The position numbers and the translations under genes were made by a program. 40,000 nucleotides of DNA from Chromera velia. Its lineage: Eukaryota > Sar > Chromeraceae. The notes beneath the pieces were generated by a model. That model was given only the letters and a program-made list of their open reading frames with translations. It ran no database searches and was not told where the DNA came from. The stretch covers positions 1 to 40,000 of the forward strand of contig JAHBMJ010000721.1 in NCBI GenBank assembly GCA_018398765.1, written 5' to 3'. Below, piece after piece: positions 1 through 9,186 of the stretch. The stretch's first letter is position 1; each line of letters begins with the position of its first letter.

Positions 1-669
1 AGTGAGATTACCTAATGCATGCATGCAGTTTCTTTATAACTCTTCGATCAACTGCGTGCTTTCGAAGTGATTCCGGTTTTTCGTAGGTAAAAACAGACAT
101 GCACCGATTCACTTTTCGACAATCTTTTAGGCCGTCTCGCTTGCCGTCTCTCGCTTTTACAGCTTGCTCTCTTCTTGTTAGTCTATTTCTTTGCTGTCTC
201 TCCTTACTATTCCCGTCTCCTTTTTGTCATTATTCGGCTCTTGCCGATTCTCCGTCCGCGGCGATTCTCTGCGTGACGCAATCGGCGTTCAGTCGCGCTC
301 ACGCCTCAGGGCCCGACCCCAGCCTGCGCACGTGCGCACGTGCAGTTCGTTCCAGCTGAACCTGCGTTCCCGCTCCGTTGTCTGGTTTGGTCTGGCTCCG
401 CGTGAACTCCCATTGTGACAGAAACATCAGAAAATCGGATCTAGATCAAACAGGGCGGTCTGCATAAAAGCGAATGTTTCATAGGATCTATGCATAGATA
501 CGCTGACGCTCCCAGTCACAAATATAAGCTCTGGAGCGACCCTCATACACACCAGACTGTTTGCGATTTGGGTGTGCCAGTCTCTGTGGGGCTTGTTTTT
601 AGAAGTCTCCAATCATCTCACAGCTTTCAACGTTCGGAGCCCATTTGAAATAATATAAGAATCTGAAGC
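1..669. other. Upstream region without a recognised gene
   Basis: Short open frames on both strands start here (for example 99-359), but none shows a domain, signal peptide or convincing splice signals. An A/T-rich stretch at about 648-660 lies just before the start codon at 670 and could be promoter or leader sequence. I see nothing else that can be supported. Confidence 0.4.
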
Positions 670-1329
670 ATGAAACCCAGGACGCTTAGGCTCTTGTTTT
701 CTTTGTCTCCAAGTCTTGTGCTTGCGGTTGGTGGCACTCACCTAAAGTGCCGGACGGACAAGGACCATGACAACGTCTTCATCATCAATGAAGCAGATCT
801 GGACTATTGGAAGTGGTGGTCCTATGAGGGCAACATCTACGGCCGCTCGGAGTCTGTTCTGTTGCCCTCAGCCTTCAGTGATGAAGAGACAGAGCAAGTG
901 AAGCACGCCCAGATGGAATGTGTTCCTTTCGGTAACAAAGAATTTGCGAAGCTCCGGGTGGGATACCCCAAATGTGGAACGCCCAGAGTTCCTCCTGAGG
1001 AAGCCAAAGCGAACGGATGCCTAGAGATTCACGATCTAAAAACGTTCGAGAAAAAGTGGCCTGAGTGCAGTCTCTACTGGAGCGTTACGGAGAACTGTCA
1101 CTTTGAGTCGTTCATGTAGACCCAAGGTGCTCAGTGCTTCCAGAAGGTGTCTTCTCTCGCAGAGAAGCGGCATCAGCAGGAGCAGGAAATCAAACACCTG
1201 TACCACAAAATCTATTTGGAGCAGAAAATCGAAAACCTGTTCGGCAATTTCAATGAAAGCAGTCGCTCCGCTTTTCTTTCCAATCAGAAAGATCAATCGG
1301 GTCCTGCCAATGGTCTTTTCCTTGAGTGA
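670..1329 (+). pseudogene. Secreted Cys-rich protein of unknown function, interrupted by an in-frame stop
   Basis: The frame opens with ATG at 670 and a hydrophobic N-terminus (about residues 8-22) that looks like a signal peptide. It then encodes a soluble domain with six Cys, dense in Trp, Tyr and acidic residues, up to a TAG at 1117-1119 (149 residues). The same frame continues past that TAG for another 70 codons to 1329, including a charged, coiled-coil-like stretch rich in Gln, Glu and Lys (about 1160-1250). The open continuation suggests a nonsense mutation, stop readthrough or an unrecognised intron. GTAGAC at 1116 could be a donor, but the intron it would give with the AG at 1162 shifts to a poorer frame. 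I do not recognise the family. It may be intact as a 149-residue secreted protein. Confidence 0.4.
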
Positions 1330-1714
1330 AGCCCCAGACGGAGCGTCCGAAACAGTGAGTACCATTGAAGTGAAGAACCCATATTAATGCAGAGCATGCA
1401 TGAGAAGGAAAGTAAGTCGATCGACAAGGCCCTGCGCATGGAATCCGATGAATGTGGACATGCAGTCGCGAGAGGCAGCCTCAGCCGGGGGACCACTGGC
1501 AGTACGACGGCACACCTGTCCCGGCACCACACAGCCTCTCTAGACAGCCTCGATCTGCAACAACTTGCGGGTCCGGGAAGAGAAAGGAATAAACTAGGTA
1601 ATAAAGAGATCAAAAAAGAACCCAACATAATGCTTTGATGGAGTGTTCAGGACTATTCAAGACCACGGCTCACGGGTCCCCTAGGACAGTTGAAGTTCTG
1701 ACATGTATTAATGG

Positions 1715-2151
1715 GATACACCCAACCAGTTGGGTGAGTGCCTCGGGGGGCCATTTAGGGGGTCCGCAAATTTGGTTGATGCATACCATCGGGGGTTTGG
1801 GCATATCTTATGTGACATGCATGGGGCGGGGGGCACGGCAAAGCGCACGAAGTATTAGTATGCTTTTCGGGACCGCGTGCGAGTATATATGCACTTGGAA
1901 TTCCGTGCAAGTTACTTGAGAGGCACGCATGCGCGAAGTAATCAAGGCATGTGCGATCACGGCTTCGTGCGAGTTGCTTGAGGGCACATTTTGGAATTCA
2001 GGCGACACCGACCGACCGACCCTGACAGACAGAGAGAGAACCGATACCCCCCCCCACCCCCAAAATGAAAAAATGCGTTATGCGAGTGCATACGATCTCA
2101 GGGCCTCTCGGCTGATCTCAGCAGAGCTGAGCTGCCCCCCGAGGCGATACA
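1715..2151. repeat. Dispersed repeat, copy 1 (second copy at 39649)
   Basis: About 400 bp starting GATACACCCAACC matches the window end (39649-40000) in the same orientation and over its whole visible length, with scattered substitutions and small indels. It has no convincing coding frame. GCCTCGGGGGGC at 1740-1751 is exactly complementary to GCCCCCCGAGGC at 2134-2145, so the unit carries a 12 bp inverted repeat near its ends. This fits a short non-autonomous transposable element. The true 3' limit is uncertain because copy 2 is cut by the window edge. Confidence 0.85.
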
Positions 2152-3041
2152 TCATTGCATACATACAAAATTAATGTCATAACCATATCAGCCAAACTAT
2201 ATAACGAAAAAAATATAAAAAACTGCCTAGGATTGTGTAGCAACTGCTAGTTTAATTGATTGTAAAACATTTTTTTCGTTTTTGAGTTGATTGGCGCTCA
2301 TGACCTTAGTTAAATCAAGACTAGCTTACCACAAAAAGCGCCCGGACTTGATTCCAAAGACTCTAAAACATAAACCATATCCTACGTACTATAGGTATCC
2401 TATATATAATGATCTTTTGATTTTTCAAGTTTTTCTACATTAAAACAATAAAAGCATTTTCTGTTTACAACTAGGTTTACAATTTTCCCAAAAAATTTCT
2501 ATTAAAAGCATTAACCTGCATTAACCCTAAGTTACTAACACATTGTGCTCTAATATGCTAACAGTAAAATAGTTATACTAGAAGTCACACCGGTCACGAT
2601 GACTGAAGATAACTAATTTTGGGGGCGACCTCTATATAAGAGAAAACGGCGACAGTGCTCTCGGATACCCTAGCGGACACCACTAAATCACTTACCACCT
2701 AGCTGATCACTTTAAAAAAAGTGATAAATGATGATGATGATAATGTATGAGGTTAAAGCTGGTGAGCCATATAGGCTCTGGCCAACCTAGTATTTCCTGC
2801 ATAGATTCGATCCCTCGACCTAGGCCCCACTGGGGCATTTGCATGGATCAAAGCCTAGCTAGGGCGGAAATGGAAATCTAGTGATAAGATGTGATAGGCC
2901 GTCAAAATTACGTGGTCAAACAAACAATTGCGACTAGAATTGCGAAGATTTGAGACATGCCGCTACTAAGTTCACCCTCGTTTGGCACCTGAAATCATGT
3001 GTCTTCTTCAAGCTCCACCAATCCATCCATTCTTCAGTCCA
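2152..3041. other. AT-rich intergenic region
   Basis: No gene is visible. The stretch is AT-rich to about 2630. A segment at 2653-2694 (CAGTGCTCT followed by CACCACTAAATCACTTA) recurs at 31931-31972. GATTCGATCCCTCGACC near 2807 resembles a tRNA B box by one mismatch, but no cloverleaf or good A box goes with it. The ERH gene ends at 3042 on the minus strand. Confidence 0.5.
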
Positions 3042-3264
3042 TCAGCCCACCTGCCTCTTCAGGTGGTGAAAGAGCTGCGTCTTGATCCATTCCTTTGTGT
3101 GCGGTTCGTACGAGCTGGTCTTGTCGTTAAATCTGCAGACAGACAGACTATATCGTCTTTTCTTCACTTCACTTTTTCCGAATCGCTTCCTTTCTTTCAG
3201 CAGACAGACTATATGTTTCTTCTTCTCCCTTCTTTTCTTCATGGACAGACAGACAGACAGACAG

Positions 3265-3298
<34 letters not shown>

Positions 3299-3510
3299 TA
3301 TATGCTTTCTTTCCCTCCTTTTCTTCATGAACACAACAGACAAAAAGGAAGAAAACAACAAACACAAAAGAATATCATGACAACTCAGACAAAGTGGGCA
3401 GGGGGCCCGAAAGGTGAGAGTTAAGCGCCGGTTGCCTCTCAACCTCCCGACAGGACTTGACGTGATCACTTGTTCGTCACACGCTACTGTCCTGCTGCTT
3501 CCACTCTTTA

Positions 3511-3551
<41 letters not shown>

Positions 3552-3584
3552 AAAAAGACAAGAAAAACCAACATACAAAAAGGA

Positions 3585-3624
<40 letters not shown>

Positions 3625-4405
3625 AAAAAAAAAAAAAAAACTGCACGTGGGAACCGGCACCGTCATGGTCTTTAGACAGGGGTGGGGGGGCGCCCCTGCG
3701 GAGGGGGATTGACAGACAGACAGACTTTATGTGTTTCTTCTGCTCCCTTCTTTTCTTCATGTACATAACAGACAGACAGACTGTATCGTCTTTTCTTTCC
3801 CGTTTTTTCCCTTCTTCATTCTCTTCTGTCTCCTTTTTTTCCCTTCTTCATTCTCTTCTGTCTTTTTCTTTCTTCTTTCGGCGCGCTCTCTCAGTGGAAG
3901 GGTACCAGAGCTCCAGGCCTTGGGCGTACCCTGCGGCCCTTCCCTGCCCAGTGCAGGCTTACGCCTTTGCACTTCCACATTCTTTCCATCTGGACGTGTT
4001 CGTTTCTTTTCTTCTCCTTTCGTTTACAAGGCAGCAGCAGCAGCAGCAGCCGGGCCCCCCCAACCACGAGCAGCAGTAGCACTTTCTTTCTTTGTTTTTT
4101 CAGACAGACAGAGAAACCAAAATTTCATAAATGCGTGTGCGTGTGAATGTTTTTTCCAGAATTGCACACATGCCCACTTCATACCTGCCTTTCGCTCTCT
4201 TGAAATCAATTTTTCCTACTTCATGTTGGAAATTGTCAAACTTGTGCACGCTTTCTCTCCACCATTCATTCTTCCCTTGCCAAGGTGTTCGCAGTCACTG
4301 CGCCACACGAAAGCAGAAGAAAATAAAAAGGCAAAGCAATCTCATCACAGTGTCGAGAAAGGGGGGAAAGTGCCAGGCATCAAGATAACGAGACGACAAC
4401 GCACG

Positions 4406-4492
<87 letters not shown>

Positions 4493-4525
4493 AGAGGAAG
4501 AGAAAGAGGAAGAGAAAGAGAGAGA

Positions 4526-4561
<36 letters not shown>

Positions 4562-4882
4562 TTGAGTGGAGAAGCAGGGGAAGACGTATGCAGAGGATCG
4601 GACTGGGGAACAAGGAACAAGCGAGGACGCGACACCAACCACGAGTACAGAGGGACAGGAGAGGATAAAATGCGAAGGAGTCGATTGGAAATATCACAAG
4701 AGCATGCAAAGGTGAGGTGCAGGGACATCCATCTCTTTGGCTGTTCTTGCTTGAGACGAAGAAGGAAGGAAGGAAGGAAGGAAGGAAGGAAGCAAAGAAG
4801 GAAGGAAGAAAGAAAGAAAGAAAGAAAGAATGGAAGGAAAGAAGGAAGGAAGGAAGGAACGAAAGAAAGAACGAAGGAACGA

Positions 4883-4913
<31 letters not shown>

Positions 4914-4994
4914 GAAGGAAGAAAGAAAGAAAGGAAGAAAGGCAGAAAGAAAGAAAAGAAAGAAAGAAAGAAAGAACAAAGAAACAAAGAAAGA

Positions 4995-5050
<56 letters not shown>

Positions 5051-5778
5051 GTAAGAAAGAAAGAAGAGAAAGAAAGAAAGAAGAGAAAGAAAGACAGACA
5101 GAAAGACAGAAAGACAGACAGAAAGAAAGAAAGAAAAGAAAGAAAGAAATTAAGAAAGAAAGAGTGAAGGGATAGGGAGCGCTGGATGTTTTCGTTGGAG
5201 GCTTTTTCAAATGAACGGCGGGGGGGAGGGGAAAGGGAGTCAAAAAGCAAGGGCGGACGAAATGGGGGGGTGGTAGCGACGAGATCCAACCAACTAAGAG
5301 GACAGAGCGGGGTATGGGGGAAAATTATCAGATAAAGGCCAAAAGTTCTACAGCATATAGCAGAGTAATTCAGCACACAAATGCTGTAGCGATCACACAC
5401 AGCTGATCGCGGACACGAGCAAAGAGTTTCAGCAAGAGACGGAAGGCTAGGCAAGGAAGGGATAGACTGACACCAGAACGCAAATGTCTCCGATGCCATC
5501 GATGTACTTGAACAGTTCAGAGAGATCATAGGTAACGGATGGGAGTGTGGGATTCGCCTCCTTCAGCGCTTGCTCATACAGCCGACAAATTCCTGCAAAT
5601 TAATACGGGCAGTGCATCGTCTTCGCTCAAAGATAAGCAACAGCAACACTGATAGCTTCGGTAATGGACAAGGCCGACCATCGAAAGCTTCGGTTGTCGT
5701 CTCAAAGTCCTCATATGTCCGTGAGCTGGTGTCTGGCCCAAACTGGACCAGCAAAATTGTATGGGATGATGCATCCAT
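3042..5778 (-). CDS. Enhancer of rudimentary homologue (ERH)
   Basis: Three minus-strand exons, 5778-5679, 5592-5472 and 3132-3042, join in phase to give 103 residues, against about 104 for ERH. The N-terminus holds [12 protein letters not shown], matching the SHTILLVQP start of the family. The middle exon holds [20 protein letters not shown], and the last holds [11 protein letters not shown] followed by a basic helix and the stop TGA at 3042. Donors are GTCGGC and GTCAGT; both acceptors end TGCAG. ERH is a small conserved dimeric nuclear protein that binds partners in mRNA splicing, mRNA decay and transcription; that role is family knowledge. Intron 1 is 86 bp. Intron 2 (3133-5471) is 2.3 kb and almost entirely microsatellite. 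A further minus-strand terminal exon ends only 63 bp upstream of the ATG, and a transposon starts 240 bp upstream, so the promoter must be short or lie within these. Confidence 0.95.
3201..3328. repeat. GACA array with two 42 bp pyrimidine-rich units
   Basis: CAGACTATATGTTTCTTCTT opens a unit at 3201-3242 that ends TTCTTCATG. A (GACA)n run follows at 3243-3299 with one GGAC interruption, and a second, more diverged unit lies at 3291-3328. Related units occur at 3717-3761 and 14961-15002, and truncated ones start near 3137 and 3769. The array is in intron 2 of ERH. Confidence 0.85.
3514..3640. repeat. (GA)n and (GAAA)n microsatellites
   Basis: (GA)n runs from 3514 to 3545. A purine-rich linker leads into (GAAA)n at about 3582-3625, which ends in a run of A. 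All of it lies in ERH intron 2. The long open frames across it are artefacts of the repeat. Confidence 0.95.
4405..4561. repeat. (CA)n followed by (GA)n microsatellite
   Basis: (CA)n extends to about 4454, with a CACG start near 4400. (GA)n follows to 4486, then GGAAGA/GAAA variants, and (GA)n again to 4561. It lies in ERH intron 2. Confidence 0.95.
4757..5166. repeat. 400 bp (GGAA)/(GAAA)n purine tract
   Basis: An almost unbroken polypurine stretch on the plus strand, first GGAA-rich, then GAAA-rich, with GACA interruptions near 5094-5120. It could form triplex (H-DNA) or G/A-rich structures. It lies in ERH intron 2 and would be a CU-rich tract of the ERH pre-mRNA. Confidence 0.95.
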
Positions 5779-5841
5779 CGCCTGGAGTTGCTGGGCTTTT
5801 TTAACGCACTGCAGTCCACATCAGTTGACTCCAGTCCTCCG

Positions 5842-5966
5842 CTAGCTCTGCATGGCGATCAGTTTCTCATCGATCTGTTCAATTCGAAAGAGCTGCTGAT
5901 TGTCTCCACTTTTGAAGAGCTGATACTCCAGATCTTCCAACTCTTTGAAGCGACCAGCAATGACCA
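5842..5966 (-). pseudogene. Orphan terminal exon of an unknown protein, next to ERH
   Basis: Minus-strand acceptor CTGCTCAG at 5967-5974 is followed by a 40-codon frame ending in TAG at 5842. The encoded end is helical and charged (it includes FKELEDLEYQLF and FRIEQIDEKL), as in a coiled-coil C-terminus. The exon needs a phase-2 partner upstream. None can be found: an inverted-repeat transposon begins at 6019, and beyond its far end (8692) I see no plausible minus-strand exon before a plus-strand gene begins. Either the gene was cut by the insertion or the rest is spliced from inside or beyond the element. Its coding appearance is an inference from composition and splice signal only. Confidence 0.45.
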
Positions 5967-6018
5967 CTGAGCAGCTAGAGTAAACGAGTCTTATTAATAT
6001 ATAATTGTCGTATTAATA

Positions 6019-6091
6019 TTGTCACAGACATGGGGAATGAGATTTTTCCGTGTACAAAAGTCCGTGCACAAAAGCCGCGTGCAAAAGTTTT
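6019..6091 (+). repeat. Left terminal inverted repeat
   Basis: Matches the reverse complement of 8620-8692 with one mismatch (GTGTA against GTATA). TA lies immediately outside at 6017-6018. Confidence 0.9.
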
Positions 6092-6250
6092 GGCCGAAAA
6101 TCCGTCTGCACGGATTTGTGAGATTCCGCGCACAAATGTTGCGCGATTCCGCGTGCAAATGTTGCGTGCAGGCGGCATTTCCGCGTGCAAATGTTGTTGC
6201 ATCCGTGAACAAAAGTTTGCGGAAAGCGGCCGCTTGCAAATGTTTGTTTC
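6050..6250 (+). repeat. Left subterminal array of CCGCGTGCAAAWGTT variants
   Basis: About nine degenerate copies spaced roughly 18-27 bp apart, all in the same orientation. The mirror array is at 8465-8670. Subterminal arrays of this kind bind transposase in several DNA transposon families; here that role is inferred. Confidence 0.75.
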
Positions 6251-7159
6251 AGTTCAAACAGGTGTGTCAGGAGAAGAGACAGCAGAAAAATTGTGAGATG
6301 GACCCTGCAGTCTCGCTAGCCGTTCCAGCAAAGCAGAGCGCTTTTGTGTGCGTACGCATCGTTTGGATGTGTGAGTATTGGGTATGTCTGTATGTACGGT
6401 GCTTTCTGTTCCCTTGTTGGCGCGTCGACTGGTGTCCCTTAAGAATTGTGAATTGTACGCGGCGTTCTTGAGTTCTTTTCTCTTAGTTGTTGGCGTCGAC
6501 TTGTGCCCATCGAGACTTGAGCGCGGCAATTCTGGGGTCTTTTCTCACGTAGAGTGGACCAGGTGTGCATTGAGAATTGTTTGTGTCTCTCGCTGGTAGC
6601 TGCCGAAGACAACAGCGCCCGAAGGAGAAATGCTGGTGGAGCCCGGTGACAACGCGGGCTTGGAGGTTAGTGGTGACCGGTAGAGGGTCGTCTGGTTGCA
6701 TCTGTGCACCAGGTCTTTTGGTGTGTTTGTGCCGGCATGTCTTCTGTTCTTCTGTAATTCTGTGTGTGTACATGCAAATGGTTGCATGGGGGGCGCTTGT
6801 AGGGTGCTCAGCCTGCTGGATCGAGAGACGCCCCCATGGAGGGGGGGGACCAACCTAGGGACCAACCTCCTCTGCCTGCAGCCGTCGCAGCCGTGGAGGC
6901 AGCTCCGGTCCTCCATGGGCCGCCTCATGAGTCGGCCTCTCCAGGTACGGCAGAGTCGGCCCCTCCAGGTACGGCGGTTCCAAAGAGGGGGGGTGCCGCA
7001 GGACGGAAGAGAGAGAGGGTGGGGGCCGCTACCAACGCGCGAGCGCCGAGTACGGGGAACACCCAGGGAACGGTGGGGGGCGCTACCGACTGAGGAAGGG
7101 GAACAACACGTGCCACTGGGGCTAGGGGAACAGGAAGAGGGGGGGGGCGCTCAGTAAGG

Positions 7160-7573
7160 GGGGGAGGGTCTGTAAGACCCTCAGGGGCTGCTTCCGCAGT
7201 CCGGTCTGGAGGGGGGGAAGTTCCACGGGAGATCGCGACCGCCGGTGTGTGGAAAAAAAAGTGGGATGCCTGGATTGACGAACTTGATTTCAGGTTGAGT
7301 GAGAGAGAAGTGTGGACTGTGGGAGCAATGTCGTCTTCCGTCCCATGGGAGTTGTACCCGTGGGCACCCGGCGAACTGCCGGAGCCCCCCAACCGCAACA
7401 TCGCTTCCGTGTGCTTCTTCTCCACAGCCAAGGAGCTCGGATCCTCCAACCGGAGACGGCACATGGGGAAACAAGGAGCGATCCCGCGGGGTGTGTTACC
7501 GGAGAACTTTGTTTTCGACAAGCTTCCGTTTGAGGAGTGGGCACACGAGCTGCGAGACAAAGCTATGCGCAAG
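7160..7573 (+). other. Exon-like reading frame inside the transposon
   Basis: A plus-strand frame reads without stop from about 7160 to a GTAGGT donor at 7574, the donor type used by host genes here. It encodes a Trp-rich, mixed-charge sequence (VWKKKWDAWIDEL near 7244, then FEEWAHELRDKAMRK before the donor) that does not look like low-complexity filler. It may be a captured host gene fragment or an accessory transposon gene. The frame upstream is broken by stops in G-runs. I do not recognise the family. Confidence 0.35.
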
Positions 7574-7592
7574 GTAGGTGCTGTCACAATGA

Positions 7593-8297
7593 TCATGCGG
7601 TCTTTGGTGGTCGGGCCAGTGTGACAGGTCTGCTTCGTTTTCTTCCTGTATTTCGCCAGCTGCGTTTTTGATCATCCTGCCAGCTCTCTTTGTGATTTTC
7701 TTTGAGCAGCTCTTCTGTCAGCCGGCATACCGACAATCTCCGCGATTTTCTTCGGTCAGCCTGCATGCCGACAGTCCCTGTGATTTTCTTCGGTGAGCAT
7801 GCAGGCCAACAGCCTTGAAAGCTTCTGTGCATGCAGACGGATGAGGAGACAGGGGACAAGTCTGGACTGTCGCTCGAAGGCCTGCGGCTACAGGACTGTC
7901 CCTCCTTGCAGGGACTCGCTCGAAAGCTGCTATCGTCATTTGTGACGCGCTCCACTGGGTTTTTCATCCATAAGGTTCTGTAGTGGAAATCAAATCCAAG
8001 AAGGAGTTTGGCCCCACGATGAAAGTTCTTCATTGTGGTGCCCTTCAAGGACTTTCGATACTGCTCTAAGTGCTGTACATCTGTGGTCTTGAGCTTTTTG
8101 GCCGGCCCCTTGAAGGCGAAATCAGAACTCCGGCCTTGGTCGTACTGCACCCTCCACCGATGTGCGGCCTTCTCGTGCACCGTCAAATCCACAGCGAGTC
8201 GCTTGTAGTGCACGCCACCCAAAAACTTCTTCCAGCTGAGAACACGTTTCGCCCTCTGCTCTTCAATCTTCTCTTTCTGGGCTTGTCGCTTCCCCAT
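7593..8297 (-). pseudogene. Truncated Tc1/mariner (IS630)-type transposase, DNA-binding part only
   Basis: Starts at ATG 8297. The first 110 residues look like the N-terminal helix-turn-helix of IS630/Tc1-mariner transposases: a helix ending VHEKAAHRWRVQYDQG, a KGPAKKLKTTD linker in the place of the usual GRPRKL segment, then a second helical part ending in FHYRTLWM, the position of the S-x-x-T-V-W-R motif. From about residue 115 the sequence becomes Ser- and Arg-rich and includes a segment encoded by tandem 40 bp repeats (7690-7820). No DDE/D catalytic core follows, so it cannot transpose itself. It could be a domesticated DNA-binding protein or a decayed copy. Confidence 0.55.
7690..7820. 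repeat. Three degenerate tandem repeats of about 40 bp
   Basis: Each unit has GTGATTTTCTTYG followed by a CAGCCTGCATGCCGACAG-like segment. It lies in the 3' part of the truncated transposase frame, where it repeats the encoded ADRRKSRRLSVCRLTEE. Confidence 0.7.
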
Positions 8298-8464
8298 CGT
8301 CTAGTTCATGCAGCCCGTCTCTGATGCCGACCGAGCAATTCTTCTTAATGTACGCGAATTCAAATTTTCAATACCGACATCTCTGAACAAAGGCCACCTA
8401 CCTACACCTACCTACATCGACCATCTGAAGAAAGGCCACCCATTCATCCTTTTGTGACATAGTC

Positions 8465-8670
8465 AACAACTTGTGCAGACGGACGGTAATTTTTGCACAC
8501 GGCTCATCAAAAATAAATATCCGCATACAAATCTTTGCACGCGAACAACTTTTGCACGCGGAAATCCGCTTGCAGAAATTTGCTGTTCCGCGTGCACGGA
8601 TTTTATCGTGGAACAGCAAAAAACTTTTGCACGCGGCTTTTGTGCACGGACTTTTGTATACGGAAAAATC
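8465..8670 (-). repeat. Right subterminal array
   Basis: Mirror image of the array at 6050-6250, about eight AACWTTTGCACGCGG variants. It leads into the right TIR. Confidence 0.75.
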
Positions 8671-8692
8671 TCATTCCCCATGTCTGTGACAA
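8620..8692 (-). repeat. Right terminal inverted repeat
   Basis: Reverse complement of 6019-6091 with one mismatch. TA follows at 8693-8694. Confidence 0.9.
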
Positions 8693-8715
8693 TAAGTATG
8701 TCGTAAGTCGATCGA

Positions 8716-8920
8716 ACATGATCGGGCCGAGCCGCGGCCGGGGCATGCCGGGGCCCATGCATCCCCGGCCCGAATCATGTGTATATATATATATATATAT
8801 ATAGGGGGGCCCCGGCCGCGATGCCCCGCGCATATACGCGGTGAGCCTGGCCCATGCATAGAATTGCCAGAGGACCCATGTCGACCCAGGCATGCATAAT
8901 TTTTCAACCTATATATATAG
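8716..8920. repeat. GC-rich inverted segments around a (TA)n core
   Basis: A GCCGCGGCCGGGGC-type block at about 8730 and its complement GGGGCCCCGGCCGCGATGCC at 8806-8825 flank (TA)n at 8781-8803, allowing a hairpin with an AT loop. CCCATGCATAGAATTGCC and nearby GCATGC words repeat on both sides. No gene is seen between the transposon and the coding exon that starts near 9187. Confidence 0.55.
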
Positions 8921-9186
8921 CTCTCATGCAATTCATTCAATCATCGGCACATCCAACCCCACGTCGCTCGGAAAAGCTAGTCTGATTGCATTCATCACTG
9001 CTTCAAACGTACGTCCTCAGAACTTAGCGACACTTGTGGACCGTTGAAGGAGAGGACACGACCTGTTTGTGCATTTCCGTCACACACCTCTGTAGAGGGG
9101 GTCATGTGTTGTTTGAATGTTCTAAAATAGAAATACGTACATACATATACACGCATTGCTTGCTGGTGCACCATAAGGTCTTGCAA

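Larger units (their letters stand above)
6019..8692. mobile_element. Tc1/mariner-like inverted-repeat transposon, probably non-autonomous
   Basis: The ends are 73 bp terminal inverted repeats, 6019-6091 and 8620-8692, starting TTGTCACAGACATGGGGAAT and differing at one position. Both are flanked outside by TA, the target duplicated by Tc1/mariner elements. Inside each TIR lies an array of variants of CCGCGTGCAAAWGTT (6050-6250 on the left, 8465-8670 on the right, in opposite orientation), which look like repeated transposase-binding sites. The interior holds a minus-strand frame with a transposase-type HTH region (7593-8297) but no DDE catalytic domain, and a plus-strand exon-like frame near 7160-7573. 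G-rich runs in 7070-7170 may hold sequencing indels. Confidence 0.8.

Noticed and set aside
2760-2840. tRNA or tRNA-derived SINE
   Set aside because: A near B-box (GATTCGATCC) is present, but no good A box, acceptor stem or anticodon arm could be folded.
3731-5167. 478-residue plus-strand frame, Lys/Arg/Glu-rich
   Set aside because: It is a translation of GACA, CA, GA and GAAA microsatellites inside the ERH intron; no unique protein sequence.
4345-5529. 394-residue minus-strand frame, Ser/Phe/Leu-rich
   Set aside because: Complement of the same microsatellites; the ERH exon overlaps its start in another frame.
7247-7624. Complete 125-residue gene starting at 7247
   Set aside because: The only start there is GTG and the frame is open upstream; the last codons lie past a splice donor, so an internal exon is a better reading.
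6017-8694. piggyBac-type element (TTAA next to the left end)
   Set aside because: TTAA occurs only on the left side; both sides have TA, which fits Tc1/mariner better.
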